Under the pieces are notes generated by a model, which did no database searches, had not been told where the DNA came from, and was given only the letters and a program-made list of their open reading frames with translations. Below are positions 1 through 11,000 of a DNA stretch of 64,000 bases, piece by piece (position 1 is the stretch's first letter; each line of letters starts with the position of its first letter). Origin of the DNA: Littorina saxatilis (Eukaryota; Mollusca; Gastropoda; Littorinimorpha; Littorinidae); the NCBI RefSeq assembly GCF_037325665.1, contig NC_090246.1, positions 36,207,232-36,271,231 of the forward strand. The letters are read 5' to 3'. The translations under genes were made by a program, and so were the position numbers.

Positions 1-718
1 TGTCTTTGGGTTAGAAGGCAAAATTTCAAATGTCTGTAGATCGTCAGAAAAAAATCGTACATGAATGAAAAAATATTCAAAAAATTGTTTTTTAGAACAC
101 TAACCGATCTGTGAGCAGCTTTTTTAATGTCCTTTTATACTTTATTTATGAAACGAAAATAAAAGAGCAAAAAATGCTGTCTTCACTTTTTATGTCCGTC
201 GTGTCACGTTTACTGAACGCGACTGAAAAACAATGACGGGTCCCTTTTTTCGTAATTTTAAATGTAACCAAGATCGCGTCCCTTTTGTCGCCTCCTTTCA
301 GGAAAAACCTATCGCCGCGTGGCCTTTACGTCTTATTTTATTGGTGTCCTGAAGTTGTCAAAGTGAGTATTAAAATTATTTTATGTCCATCGTGTCACGG
401 GGTGTGTGATAGTGATTAAAACTTGAAATGTGCTCAAATCACATTCAATACATGGGACTTTGGGACACTTAACTATCTAGATTTGAAATTGCAATCAAAT
501 TTGGAACAGGGAGCATTCATAATTTTTTTTTTTGAAATTTGTCCATCGTGTCACGGTCCATCGTGTCACGATCTCAGTCGTGACACGATGGACACAATTG
601 TGACACAACGGACATATTCGTGTGTCTTGTTCGATGTAATTCAGTTATTTATGTATAGGCGATGAAATGGGCTAGCTATACACCTGACAATGTAAGCATG
701 TAGATCTAGTGATACATA
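1..718. other. AT-rich segment left of the Tc1 element
   Basis: No gene is well supported here. A possible plus-strand exon of about 60 bp (near 299-361) has a CAG acceptor before it and a GTGAGT donor after it, but it is too short to identify. The short open frame at 423-665 is low complexity and is largely made of the repeated 15-bp motif described separately, so I do not call it a gene. This stretch may be intron or upstream sequence of the exon at 2323-2678, which the Tc1 insertion separates from it. Confidence 0.4.
194..613. repeat. Dispersed 15-bp motif GTCCATCGTGTCACG, first cluster
   Basis: Copies or near copies lie at 194-208, 384-398, 541-555 and 556-570 on the plus strand, with inverted copies near 579-593 and 599-613. 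The core CGTGTCACG is nearly its own reverse complement. Spacing is irregular apart from the head-to-tail pair at 541-570, so this is not a simple tandem repeat. More copies occur at 2849-3244 on the other side of the Tc1 element, which shows the array is older than that insertion or spans it. No function is known to me. Confidence 0.75.
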
Positions 719-2319
719 CACTCTTCAAAAAAAGTTAAGGATCGGTTGAAAAAACGGATCTAATTATAAAAAATTGCCAAAAAATTAAACATCGACATAA
801 TAATCAAAAGATTAATGTGTTTGAATTAACAAATGAACAATGAGTCTTGACCTAGAATTTTGTTTGGCAGGCAGAGTTATTTCCCTTTGTGTGACTTCTC
901 AAAAGTTTCTGCATTTTGGTAGAAAAAGGGTGGTTTTTTATAGCCCCATGAAGTTTGCGGAACGCATGCCAGGGCAAAAGGTTGTGATGCACGTGCTACA
1001 ACAGGGTCCTGGCTATTAACATCGGTCACCACCTTGTATTCAAAGGTTGACACGCTGACACAATTATGCACAGTAGCAACATGCCCCCACGAAGAAAACT
1101 GAGCAATTTGGATAGAGTAAGGGCAATAGGATGGCTACAAGACAGTGTTGCTGCCAGGCAAGTGGCCCCAAGGCTTGCAGTGGCTCCCTCTGTCATCATT
1201 AGACTAAAACAGAGATTCCACGCAGCTGGAAGAGTGCAGGAGCGACAACGTTCTCGTCGGCCCAGAGTCACCACACAAAGAGAGGATCGCTTCATTCAGA
1301 GGCAGGCCATGCAACAAAGAATGGCTACGGCAAACAACATTAGGCAACGCCTACAAGCTACCACGGCAACACTGTTGTTAGTGGTCAGACGATCCGAAAC
1401 CGCTTACACAACTTTGGCTTGCGTGCAAGGCGTCCAGTCCGAGGAACAACCCTGACTGCTAATCACCGAGCAGCTCGCCGAGCCTGGTGCACTCAACATG
1501 TGAGGTGGCAACGTCAGCAGTGGGCTCAGGTGTTGTTTACAGATGAGTCCCGCTTTTGCTTGGAACCTGCTGATGGTCGCATCCGAGTGTGAAGGCGTCG
1601 CGGAGAGCCCTTCGCAGAAGGCGCTGTTCTGGAACGACAGCGTTTTGGCGGAGGCTCTGTGATGGTCTGGGGAGGGATCAGCACACGTCAAAGGACACCT
1701 CTGTACCATGTAGTGGGCAACTTGACCAGTGTCCGCTACCAGAATGAGATCCTGCAACCCCTGGTCATTCCAGCCCTCCAAGCGATCGGCCCTCGTGCGA
1801 TTCTTCAGGATGACAACGCACCTCCCCATCGCTCTGCAGCTGTAAACACCTTCATCCAGCAGGCCAGGGTCAACAGGATGATGTGGCCAGCCAACAGCTC
1901 GGACCTGAACCCCATAGAGCACATGTGGGACGAGCTTTGTTGTCGGGTACAGCAACATCACCCTCCTCCTGCCAATCTGGGTCAACTGCTGCAATGGCTC
2001 CAGCAGGAGTGGAATGGAGTTCCCAGAGCATACATATGCAACCTGATCCACTCCATGCGCCAACGATGTGTTGAATGCCTGGCACACGACGGAGGGCACA
2101 TTGACACTGATTCACATTGTTGTGAATTCCATTTTCGAGGGTTGTCACGTTTGACACACTCTAGCTAAATTGTCGCTGCCGCGTTCGATCTTTGCTTTGT
2201 TTGTCATTACGCCTTGGTTGTTCAATTATATAATTTTAAAAAAAAAGAAAGAATTCGGTCTTGTCTGTTATGTGTGGCGTGCTTGTAAAAAAGTTATCCT
2301 TAACTTTTTTTGAAGAGTG
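719..2319 (+). mobile_element. Tc1-like DNA transposon, 1601 bp
   Basis: Both ends carry a perfect 24-bp terminal inverted repeat starting CACTCTTCAAAAAAAG, and both are flanked by TA (717-718 and 2320-2321), the target duplication typical of Tc1/mariner elements. The inside encodes a DD34E-type transposase on the plus strand that is no longer open throughout. The intact ends suggest a fairly recent insertion. It separates two blocks of the 15-bp motif array and sits directly against a likely splice acceptor at 2321-2322. Confidence 0.95.
1066..2168 (+). pseudogene. Tc1-family transposase, frameshifted
   Basis: The N-terminal part (1066 to about 1365) has paired helix-turn-helix DNA-binding features with many arginines. 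The catalytic part follows in another frame: FTDESRF (first Asp), MVWGGIS, LQDDNAPPH (second Asp) and DLNPIEHMWDE (final Glu), the order expected of a Tc1 DDE transposase. One frameshift lies near 1365 and one in-frame TGA is at 1590-1592, where the family usually has Trp before the RRRGE segment. The element therefore looks non-autonomous now but could be mobilised in trans through its intact ends. It belongs to the 719-2319 transposon and is not a host gene. Confidence 0.9.
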
Positions 2320-2322
2320 TAG

Positions 2323-2678
2323 AAGGAATTCGACCGGAAGATTATCTTGGGCGTTGGGTGTTTGTCGCTTACGACAAGATGGCATATCCCGGTCTAGTGG
2401 TAGACGTTGACAATGGAGAATACCTGGTGGACTGCTTGCACCAACTTGGAAAGGACAATTGTTTCTTTTCACCAAGAATGAAGAACACACTATGGTACCC
2501 CCATGAAGATATTCTGGCTGTCATCTCTGAGCCAGTTAAAAAAGATGGCTTCTCTGATCATTACACTGTAGATCTATTTGTATGGAATCATGTGCAAGAG
2601 AAGCTTTTCCGGAGACACACCCCGTTGCAGTCTGATGTGTTCACTCAACCTAGAGCTCGCTATCATAACAGACATTAA
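2323..2678 (+). CDS. Last exon of unrecognised protein with WVFVAYDK-type domain (partial)
   Basis: The frame runs from a likely acceptor AG at 2321-2322 to TAA at 2678. It encodes about 117 residues with EDYLGRWVFVAYDKMAYPG, then DVDNGEYLVDCLHQLGK, CFFSPRMKNTLWYPHEDIL and a polar tail. From memory, similar C-terminal segments (YPG, then FFWP-like, then WY-x2-EDI) occur in many uncharacterised invertebrate and fish proteins, often in repeated, possibly mobile, gene families. I cannot name a function. The upstream exons are not identified. The Tc1 element ends one or two bases before the acceptor, and its T-rich end now forms the pyrimidine tract. It could be an intact exon of a low-copy host gene or a fragment of a dispersed gene family. 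Confidence 0.5.
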
Positions 2679-2848
2679 GTTCAAAGACGGTTACCTTTAC
2701 ACTTTTTCAGTCGTTCCTCTTGACTCGTTCAGTTTTATAAAAATGCCATGTGGAAAGGCATTCCAATTCTGCTTTTTGTTTGCTTAGTTTAATACCCAAT
2801 TTTAAAAAAATGTAATTTTCAAACTTGCTTCCTTTTGTATGTGCAAAT

Positions 2849-3244
2849 GTCTATCGTGTCACGAGCGTGTCCATCGTGTCACGAGCGTGTCCATCGTGTC
2901 ACACTGCACACTAAGGCTTAATTTGCAAACCAAAGATGTTGTTTCATAATCAAGGGTTTTGGGTGCTTGTTGCCATCGTTTAGAGTTACTAGTAAAAAAA
3001 AGTTTCACATAAATGTGTGCATTTGTTTCAGTTTTATGTGTGTTGACGTGTGCTGTGATTTATTACTTTTTCTTTCTACTCTATTATTTTCTGTAATCAA
3101 TGCACTTTCTTTAAAACAAAACCCACATATTTTGATTTATTCCATTGAAGGCTGATCTGTGTGTTGTGTAACTGAAAAGAAATGGACTGAGTGATTAAAT
3201 TTATCATAAAAAAAATAAAAAAACTTGTCCGTGACACGACGGAC
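2849..3244. repeat. Dispersed 15-bp motif, second cluster
   Basis: Three direct copies of GTCCATCGTGTCACG-like sequence sit at 2849-2863, 2869-2883 and 2889-2903, with an exact 20-bp period because of an AGCGT spacer. An inverted copy (CGTGACACGACGGAC) is at 3230-3244. These lie just downstream of the stop codon of the 2323-2678 exon, so they could be in its 3' untranslated region. The same motif occurs at 194-613. Confidence 0.75.
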
Positions 3245-3729
3245 ATTTTCACATGTGTACATTTTTTCACATTTTTATATTTCTTCACATAGTTTTGTAA
3301 AAGTGGCAAGAAGCGACCTATGGAATACGCAATGTGTATAGTTCAACATAAAATTATTGCTGATTCCTTTGGTGAAGATTATTCCCCCCCCGATTTTTTT
3401 TTCATTTTTGCCCCAAAATTGAAAACCCCTCATATGTCATGATAACAATTGAATAAAGTCTTGTTTAAACCAACATGGGAAAAAAGACAGCAGCACTCAA
3501 CAAAACACAAAGTGTATATATGAAAATCTGTAACATTCTCCTGTGAGCATGAGATCATAACATTGTAAATAAGCCTGAAAGCAACCGCACAGGCCTTTCA
3601 TTGGGGAGCACTGTGGATGACTTGGGTAGGGCATGTGGGAGACACACACACATCAGGTGACTCTATCCAGGCTAGTCAAAGATAAACTTTGGCTGGAAGG
3701 TGCTCCTTTCGTATGAAGCGCATGCTTAC
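3245..3729. other. Intron or spacer, nothing further supported
   Basis: AT-rich sequence left of the last visible exon of the minus-strand ZC3H7-like gene. No exon with a CCCH pattern could be found on the minus strand between 1 and 3729, so the next exon of that gene probably lies outside the window. Confidence 0.4.
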
Positions 3730-6700
3730 CTGATCTTTACAGAAGTGAAGGAACCTGCAGATACGGAAAAAGGCCCCTTTGTGGGTGAACTTGCGATGGT
3801 CGATGGGAGTCACCTCGCCTGTTTTTGTGTTGACGTGCGCCAGGACAGCCGACTGGTCCCACCTGTGTCTTTGCACGTTATCTGCAGACACGTCATCTTA
3901 AATTATGCAAGCGTCAATAAAACACATCTACTTCTCTCAGTGATTCCTTGTTCAATTTTCAAACTCACTTTTAGTATCATCCAAGGCACCTGTTGTCAAT
4001 TCTCTTGCTTAAGGCACTGACACAGATATTCACGAACACAATCCACATGCAAGCCTTTAACATTTCTGGCATTATGTTTCCACACCACATGGGTGAACTA
4101 GGGGTAGAAACAACAACAAGATCTTTAGACACCCCTGGACTAAGCTCTCACACAAACAGTCCAGACCTGTTTACCCTAAGCCCGAGGCAAGAGTACTTTC
4201 CCAAAAAGTTGAGTGTATTTTTCAAAAAGTTGGTGTACTTTGCAAGCAAAGCCATATGGGCTAGGGAAAATGTACGCGTGGGTGCAAACGTGTTTGTGCA
4301 AGAATAGCATGTCTTGTGAACACCTTCAGAATTTAACTCCTTCCAATACAACAGGGATAAAACAATTTTATTTACCTGTCACTTTGTAGCATTATAACCA
4401 GTGTCTTCCAAACAGATTGATAATGAAAAGATGAAGTTCGTGAAATAACATCTGCGGTTGACAGTGGCAAGTTAATTTTTACAATCATCTCAGAATACAT
4501 TGCTTTAGCACGGCCCACAGCCTTTTCTTCTGGCAGGATTTTGCTTTGCGGGAATGAACTTCATAATTCCTTGGCAGCTTTCAGAGGATTTCTTTGCAGC
4601 AACCTTGTCCAGGTGAGTTTTGGAACTGCGGTGTCGGTCGGTGTCATATTTCCCAGCATGGGCAACGGAGAAATCTGACTTACAATACTTGCAGTGTGCA
4701 TGACTTTTTCCCACAGTAGACTCCACAATTCCTGGCTCTTTCTTATATTTCTCAAAAAAATCTGCTGCTTCTGCTGTTTAGACTTGGAACAGTCATCCGA
4801 AACTGGCAAATTTTTCCGCTTCATTTTGCCACGATTGTCCAGACGATCGCACGTGCCAACAACTGAACGAGGTTTCCACAGCTGAAGACTCGCTGTCAGG
4901 GTTATCTCCCTTAGACCGAAACCGGTATCAGTTGTACCATCCCGTAATCAGCACACCAACACCGGAAAACGTATTCTAGACTTTTTCTTAGTCGTATTTT
5001 GTGCGTGTGTCGCATATTGTCGTACCGATAATAATTTGGCGTACAAAATACGCCCAAATCGTACTGGTAAACAGGTCTGAAACACGCAACTTTCCTATTC
5101 CCAATATCATCATATACACGTTTACAAAATACATTTTGTGCGCACACACACACACTCTGAAATATCAAAGAAGACGTAAACCCTTACTTGTACAAGCATT
5201 ATTGGGCCCGGCCTCGCTGATGCAGGGAGGGCGGCCGTAGAAACAGCTGCGACAGACAAAGGTGAAAAATCCACCATACTTCTTCAACACCTCATTCACA
5301 GTGAAGCCGCGAGTGGAGGCAGTGTTACGATTCTGCAGGATGAAATCTGTGATGGAGAACCTCCCCATCTTCTCCATGGCCCAAATACGCTGCTCAGCTT
5401 CGTTGTGGGCGAAGCTGCAACTCGCTTCGCCGTAACGGCACAGCTCTGGCTTTCCGTTCAGCACGCTGTGGCACAGGATGTATTTCCCCGGGAAGTCACG
5501 GTGGTTGGTCCGCTCACGTACACGCTGCCACGGGGCATTGGGGAAGCGCTGTTTCACAATCAAGACGTTCTCCTCACAGATGTGGGTGTGAGGGTTGTAG
5601 TGGTACCTGCCCGGAAAGTTGTCATACGGGAAACACTCCGGGCAAACTACCTTATAATCATAGTCTTTAAGAGTGTTGTCAATGGCGCCCATGGAGAGAG
5701 GAGGAGAGGGCTGGTGCTGTGCTTGCTGCAGGTAGGAGGGTTGTGGTGGTGGTGGTCTGGACATGGATGACTGTGGAGGCGGTGAAGTCATGTAACCAGG
5801 CGGAGGAGCACCCAACAAAGCACCCTGGAAAGAAAAAGATTCTAACTTTATCCTCCAACAAAGCACCCTGGAAAGAAAAAGATTCTAACTTTACCCTCCA
5901 ACAAAGCACCCTGGAAAGAAAAAGAGTCTAACTTTATCCTCCAACAAAGCACCCTGGAAAGAAAAAGATTCTAACTTTATCCTCCAACAAAGCACCCTGG
6001 AAAGAAAAAGATTCTAACTTTACCCTCCAACAAAGCACCCTGGAAAGAAAAAGAGTCTAACTTTATCCTCCAACAAAGCACCCTGGAAAGAAAAAGAGTC
6101 TAACTTTATCCTCCAACAAAGCACCCTGGAAAGAAAAACATCTTTTTTTGTACAGAAGACACCCCTCACAGTCTTCCTCTGAGGTTCAACAAAAAGTGTA
6201 ACTTTAAAATACATGCTTTTAGACATGATGAACATTCAGTAAAAAAGACACTCCCCTGCCAAACAGTCCCATTTGGACAACCTTTTTCATATACTTTGCA
6301 AAAAGACGTACCAGTGAATTGTGCAAATTTTAATCACAAATAATCTTCAAGCCTCATCAAACTCTACTCACACAGAAAATCACCACTCACATCCTTTCCA
6401 AGAACAAGAGAACACCCACCTTCCCCAGCGGTCTTGGAGGCATTCCGGCACCGGGTGGGGGTGCAGAAAAGGGGTTATAAGCAGCAGGTGGCGGTGATGA
6501 CATCAAAGACGGAGGCACAGACTTAGGTACATAGGAGGCTTGCACAGGAGGAGGAGGTCTCATAACAGGTGGCGGCGAAGGTTCTGCTATAGGCGCTGGA
6601 GACGCCAAACGCTGACGGGTCCCGGTCTGTTTGAAATTCAAACCAGGGATATGCTGTGGTTCTGGCCTTTTTGTCGGCTTACGGGCCTCCAGCTGTTCTG

Positions 6701-8000
6701 ATGTATCTGTTGGTTTGAAAAAATGAATAAGAGAGAAGGAAGTGTGAGGCCATTCCCCCAAAAATTATATTTAATTACATTTTGGACTTCTTTTAGTGTA
6801 GCAATGAAATAGATGTGAATGTTCACAATCAGAACTAAAAACAAACATTTTGCTTTTTTTCTTCTTTTACTTTTCAATCATTTTTAAAATCAATGCTTTA
6901 ATCCCTCCGCACATTTTTTGTGTGCATTTATGAATGCTCGATCACCTGCACATCCCACAGGCCCTCTCTCTCTGCCTCTGTCTTTCTCCAAACAAGCCGA
7001 GATACAAATGCATGAAACCTATGCATCTATGCTGAAAATAAGACATGAGAAAAAAGATTAAATCAGTACTTGATGAAAAGATGATTCGGGTAATCGATCC
7101 ATGACATATTGATACATTTTTAAAAAGTGGATTTTCACTGACCGATGCCATGCTTCCTAAGCTCTTCTATGAAGTGTGTGACAGAAAACTCTCCATCTCG
7201 CTCCATATACCACAGATCCATCTCTTGGCGATTGTGAGGAAACGTGCACCTGTGTTCTCCGATCCTACATGGCAGGGAATTCGCAAACTGCTGACACATC
7301 TGCAAAAACATACATACACAGCACATATAAATGGTGTAAGACATACATAATACATACGTATGCAAACATGCATGCAGACACACAGAGCACACATGCATGA
7401 ACGCACACCCACACTGCAAATGATCAATTACAGCGTTTTGAAGCATTTCTTGCATTTATGGTGAAGCAGAACCAATTTGACACATTTTCGTGAGATAAAG
7501 TATTTTGAGGACAGGAAAGTTGGTATTTTCCTGCATTTAAACTCTTACTAAGGCTTGACTAGAAAATACTTGAAAACAATCTCTAACAAAATTAACTTAG
7601 TTATATAATCCACTTAACAATAATATAAGTGCTTTATTCTAGAAAAATCCATGTTCAGTTGTTCACTTCAATAGAGATTTACTTAAAATATAGTGAGGGA
7701 AAGTGTATCAATTTCCTCTGGCTCAGATGCATTGTCAATTTTTTTTTCAAAACGCAACATCCTCAACAAAAAAACACCACACAAATAATCAGAATGTGAA
7801 AAGTTTTAATCATTTAACCCACACTTACCTTAAAATCTGCAAATCTACTGTTGTGCATTTGAGGATAAGGTCGAATTTTGATCCAGTTGAGTGACTCATT
7901 TCCCTTACGTCGGATGACACATACATCCCTCTCACATTGGTGCCTAAGGTTAGCGTTAAGGTTGTAGGCTTTGTAGCCTTCACCTGTCTTAACAAAACAC
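3730..8000 (-). CDS. ZC3H7: ZC3H7-like gene: zinc-finger exons 11-15
   Basis: Exons 8000-7829 and 7299-7143 encode CFVKTGEGYKAYN...HQCERD...WIKIRPYP and then the first CCCH finger ending CTFPH, followed by ME-rich helix sequence. Exon 6706-6420 and the start of 5824-5188 encode a Pro-rich linker of about 140 residues that I do not remember in the human proteins at this place. Exon 5824-5188 carries the second CxxC plus CCCH unit (LCRYGEASCSFAH). Exon 3881-3730 begins the third unit (FFRICRFLHFC). The acceptor of 5824-5188 is the first of eight tandem copies. A hAT-type zinc-finger remnant sits in the intron between the last two exons. Confidence 0.88.
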
Positions 8001-11000
8001 CTGCAACACAAACGAAAACCGTATCTGATTAGTATGCATCTCTTGTCCTCTCTTTTTTTTCTCCAATTTTTCTTCTTCTTTTTTTTTGAGGGGGTAAAAG
8101 CTGGACAAAGGTGGTCTTCTTCTTCTGCGTTCGTGGGCTGAAACTCCCACGTACACTCGTGTTTTTTGCATGAGTGGAATTTTACGTGTATGACCGTTTT
8201 TTACCCCGCCATTTAGGCAGCCATACGCCGTTTTCGGAGGAAGCATGCTGGGTATTTTCGTGTTTCTATAACCCACCGAACTCTGACATGGATTACAGGA
8301 TCTTTTTCGTGCGCACTTGGTCTTGTGCTTGCGTGTACACACGGGGGTGTTCGGACACCGAATAGAGTCTGCACACTAAGTTGACTCTGAGAAATAAATC
8401 TCTCGCCGAACGTGGGGACGAATTCACGCTGACAGCGGCCAACTGGATACAAATCCAACGCGCTGCCGACTGAGCTACATCCCCGCCCCAGACAAAGGTG
8501 GTCACATCTAAATATTTCAAAAACATAACTGTCTGCTTTGACATTACAAAAGTGCACGTGTCATGAACAAATTTGATCTCATAACTTTGCTAATTGCAAT
8601 AGGAAAAACACGAACAACAGGGCCAAGCAAAGTTCTAGTCTTTCTAAGGCTCATGAATGGCTCTTTTCGTTTTCCGATACTTTGCCAATTCACGAGAACC
8701 CTAAATCCATGAAGCCCTGGCCTAGAACCAGTGTGGGTCTGAGCAGCTAAGATGTACTCACATTCTACAGGCCAGTCTAAACTGCCAGGCATCTTCCAAA
8801 GGCCAGCTGATGTTGACTGGCGGCAACCTAGGTCCACTAGCATTCTGGGATGTCTGACTTTTTGATTTTGCAGCGCCATGGCCCTTAACTGGAAAACAAA
8901 TCATAAAAAGACAGGTTGCATTTCACACAGAGCAACATCGTACAGTTTACTGAAGATTGTAACAGACTTACTTTCAGGTGAAATTCTGTGGTTTTTTCTT
9001 TTTAATGGCACAAACTGCTTTCCGTGCTTTATCACTCGTCAGTAAAGTTTTTGCTTTTTTTTGTTCTTACAGTTACACTGAAGAATATAACAGACTTCCT
9101 TTCAGATGAAATTCTACTTCTAATACAGTGCGGCGGGGGGGGGGGGGGGGCATATCTTCTAAGGCTTTACTTCATCTCTACTTCCAATTCTTAGATCATC
9201 TCCTGTTGGCTCATTCCTGATTGTTCTTATGAAAATCCTTTATTTGAAGTGATAAATATATGACAGACCAGCACACATGAAAGCGACTATTATCTGTTGA
9301 AATCAATAATTTAGAACAACTTACCAACAGAGAAGTCATCCAAACCCATTCCATTAGGCTGGCCCTGTGATAAAAAATTTTTTTGAAGAGGTTCAAGTTG
9401 TACGTTAGAGTGTACACTTACTACATTCATTGGATACATCGAACTTAGGTCATCACTTAAGGAGCACAAGGGCATTTGAATTTCATAACTCTGTTGGGGT
9501 TTCCATTGGCAGAGTTGTGTCCCTTCAAAACAGTGTGGCAAACACACATGGCAAGCGATCATGGCAGTGGAAGACTGTGAGCTCCAATGAGCATAGCTTT
9601 CAAGGAAATGTGCATGCGATTGAGCGGACACTGCATAACATACACACTGGAGCTCATTATGCACTGTGAGTGTGGCGTCAGGATTGCATGCTTTGACATA
9701 CCAGTGCCGTATCTACCTCACTGTTTTGAACGAGCACTTGTTGGACCCCCTACTTGGCGTTTTGCGCCTTCGACTTTGTCCCATTAGAATTTGACTGAGG
9801 AGGTCAAATGGCCCAGGCTTATTATCCCAGGCTGAACCCAGAACCCCCTCCTCCCATCCCATTTAAGACCTCCCAAAATTTGAGAAAATTATGCATTTAA
9901 ATCCAGGGAGTATTCAAATTGAGTTGAATTTACAACGTTATTTACAGAAAATCGGGAAAACACGGGTTTAAAAATGGGTAGTCTTAAAGGCGAGTTACGC
10001 TTTAACAGCTGATGTGGCGAAGTTTTTATTTTTAAATCTCAAGTGTTGCAGAAGTACAAATACAAGCATATAAGTATGACAAAGCAAAAGCTGAAACACA
10101 GAGATCTTTTCTTTCAACAGATCATACAAAACTCTGCGCTTACCTTATTAGCTGCTGCACCGACTTTCTTAAATCCCATGGTTTGCTGCAAGATGTCTGA
10201 CCCTAAGTCAGGCTCCGTTGGCGTTACTTGTACAACATTAGTCTTCCTCTGGCCCGCGGATTTTCCATCTGCTGGATTCTGTCTAACGTGGGTGTAGTTA
10301 CTGACAAAGTGGTCATCCTCGCTAAGATTACTGGAGTCCGAATCTACATCAGAGTCCGACGAATCTTTAGCTTGCCTTACTATAGGCTGTGGGTTCTTAG
10401 CTGTAAAAAAAAGAAAAAGATGCAAGGTGAGATGAAATCGAGTTAGTTTCATCAGAAATGGCACAATCATACTTCAGCTGCACATCTTCATGTTTTTCCC
10501 CAACATTTTGTCAAATGCTTGACAGGATGAAAAAAATAGCACCATAAATCGTCTTGACTGAATTCATTCATCAAACACTCCCTCAAATCGAAAATTTTAT
10601 TGTAAATTTTCATTTAATAAATATACCTACCCGAATCACATGTAGCATTGACACAATCGGAGATGCTAGGTTCTGAAAAGGCTAACCGTCTAAGGGAAGC
10701 AACCCCAACCACAAAAAGTGTAAACGTAGCCATGGTAATGACCATACACCCGGGGAGTTACCTCCCATCGTGCATGCCATGTCACTACTGCTACTGAACA
10801 CGTGGTTCATATCATTCGACCTAAAGAATAAATTCTCCAAATCAAAAGCGGGGTTGGCGGGAGGGAATATACTATGTGATTCGGGTAGGTATATTTATTA
10901 AATGAAAATTTACAATAAAATTTTCGATTAAATTACATATTCCTACTCCGAATCACATGTAGCAGATTACAACAACAAGGCGGTGGGAAAGAAAAATCTA

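Noticed and set aside
8412-8490. A tRNA gene on the minus strand
   Set aside because: It is the head of a SINE bounded by a 13-bp target duplication.
8544-8879. The frame PRMLVDLGCRQSTSAG in exon 8888-8762
   Set aside because: It is open, but only the other frame (RLPPVNISWPLEDAWQFRLACR) fits both splice phases and the ZC3H7 alignment.
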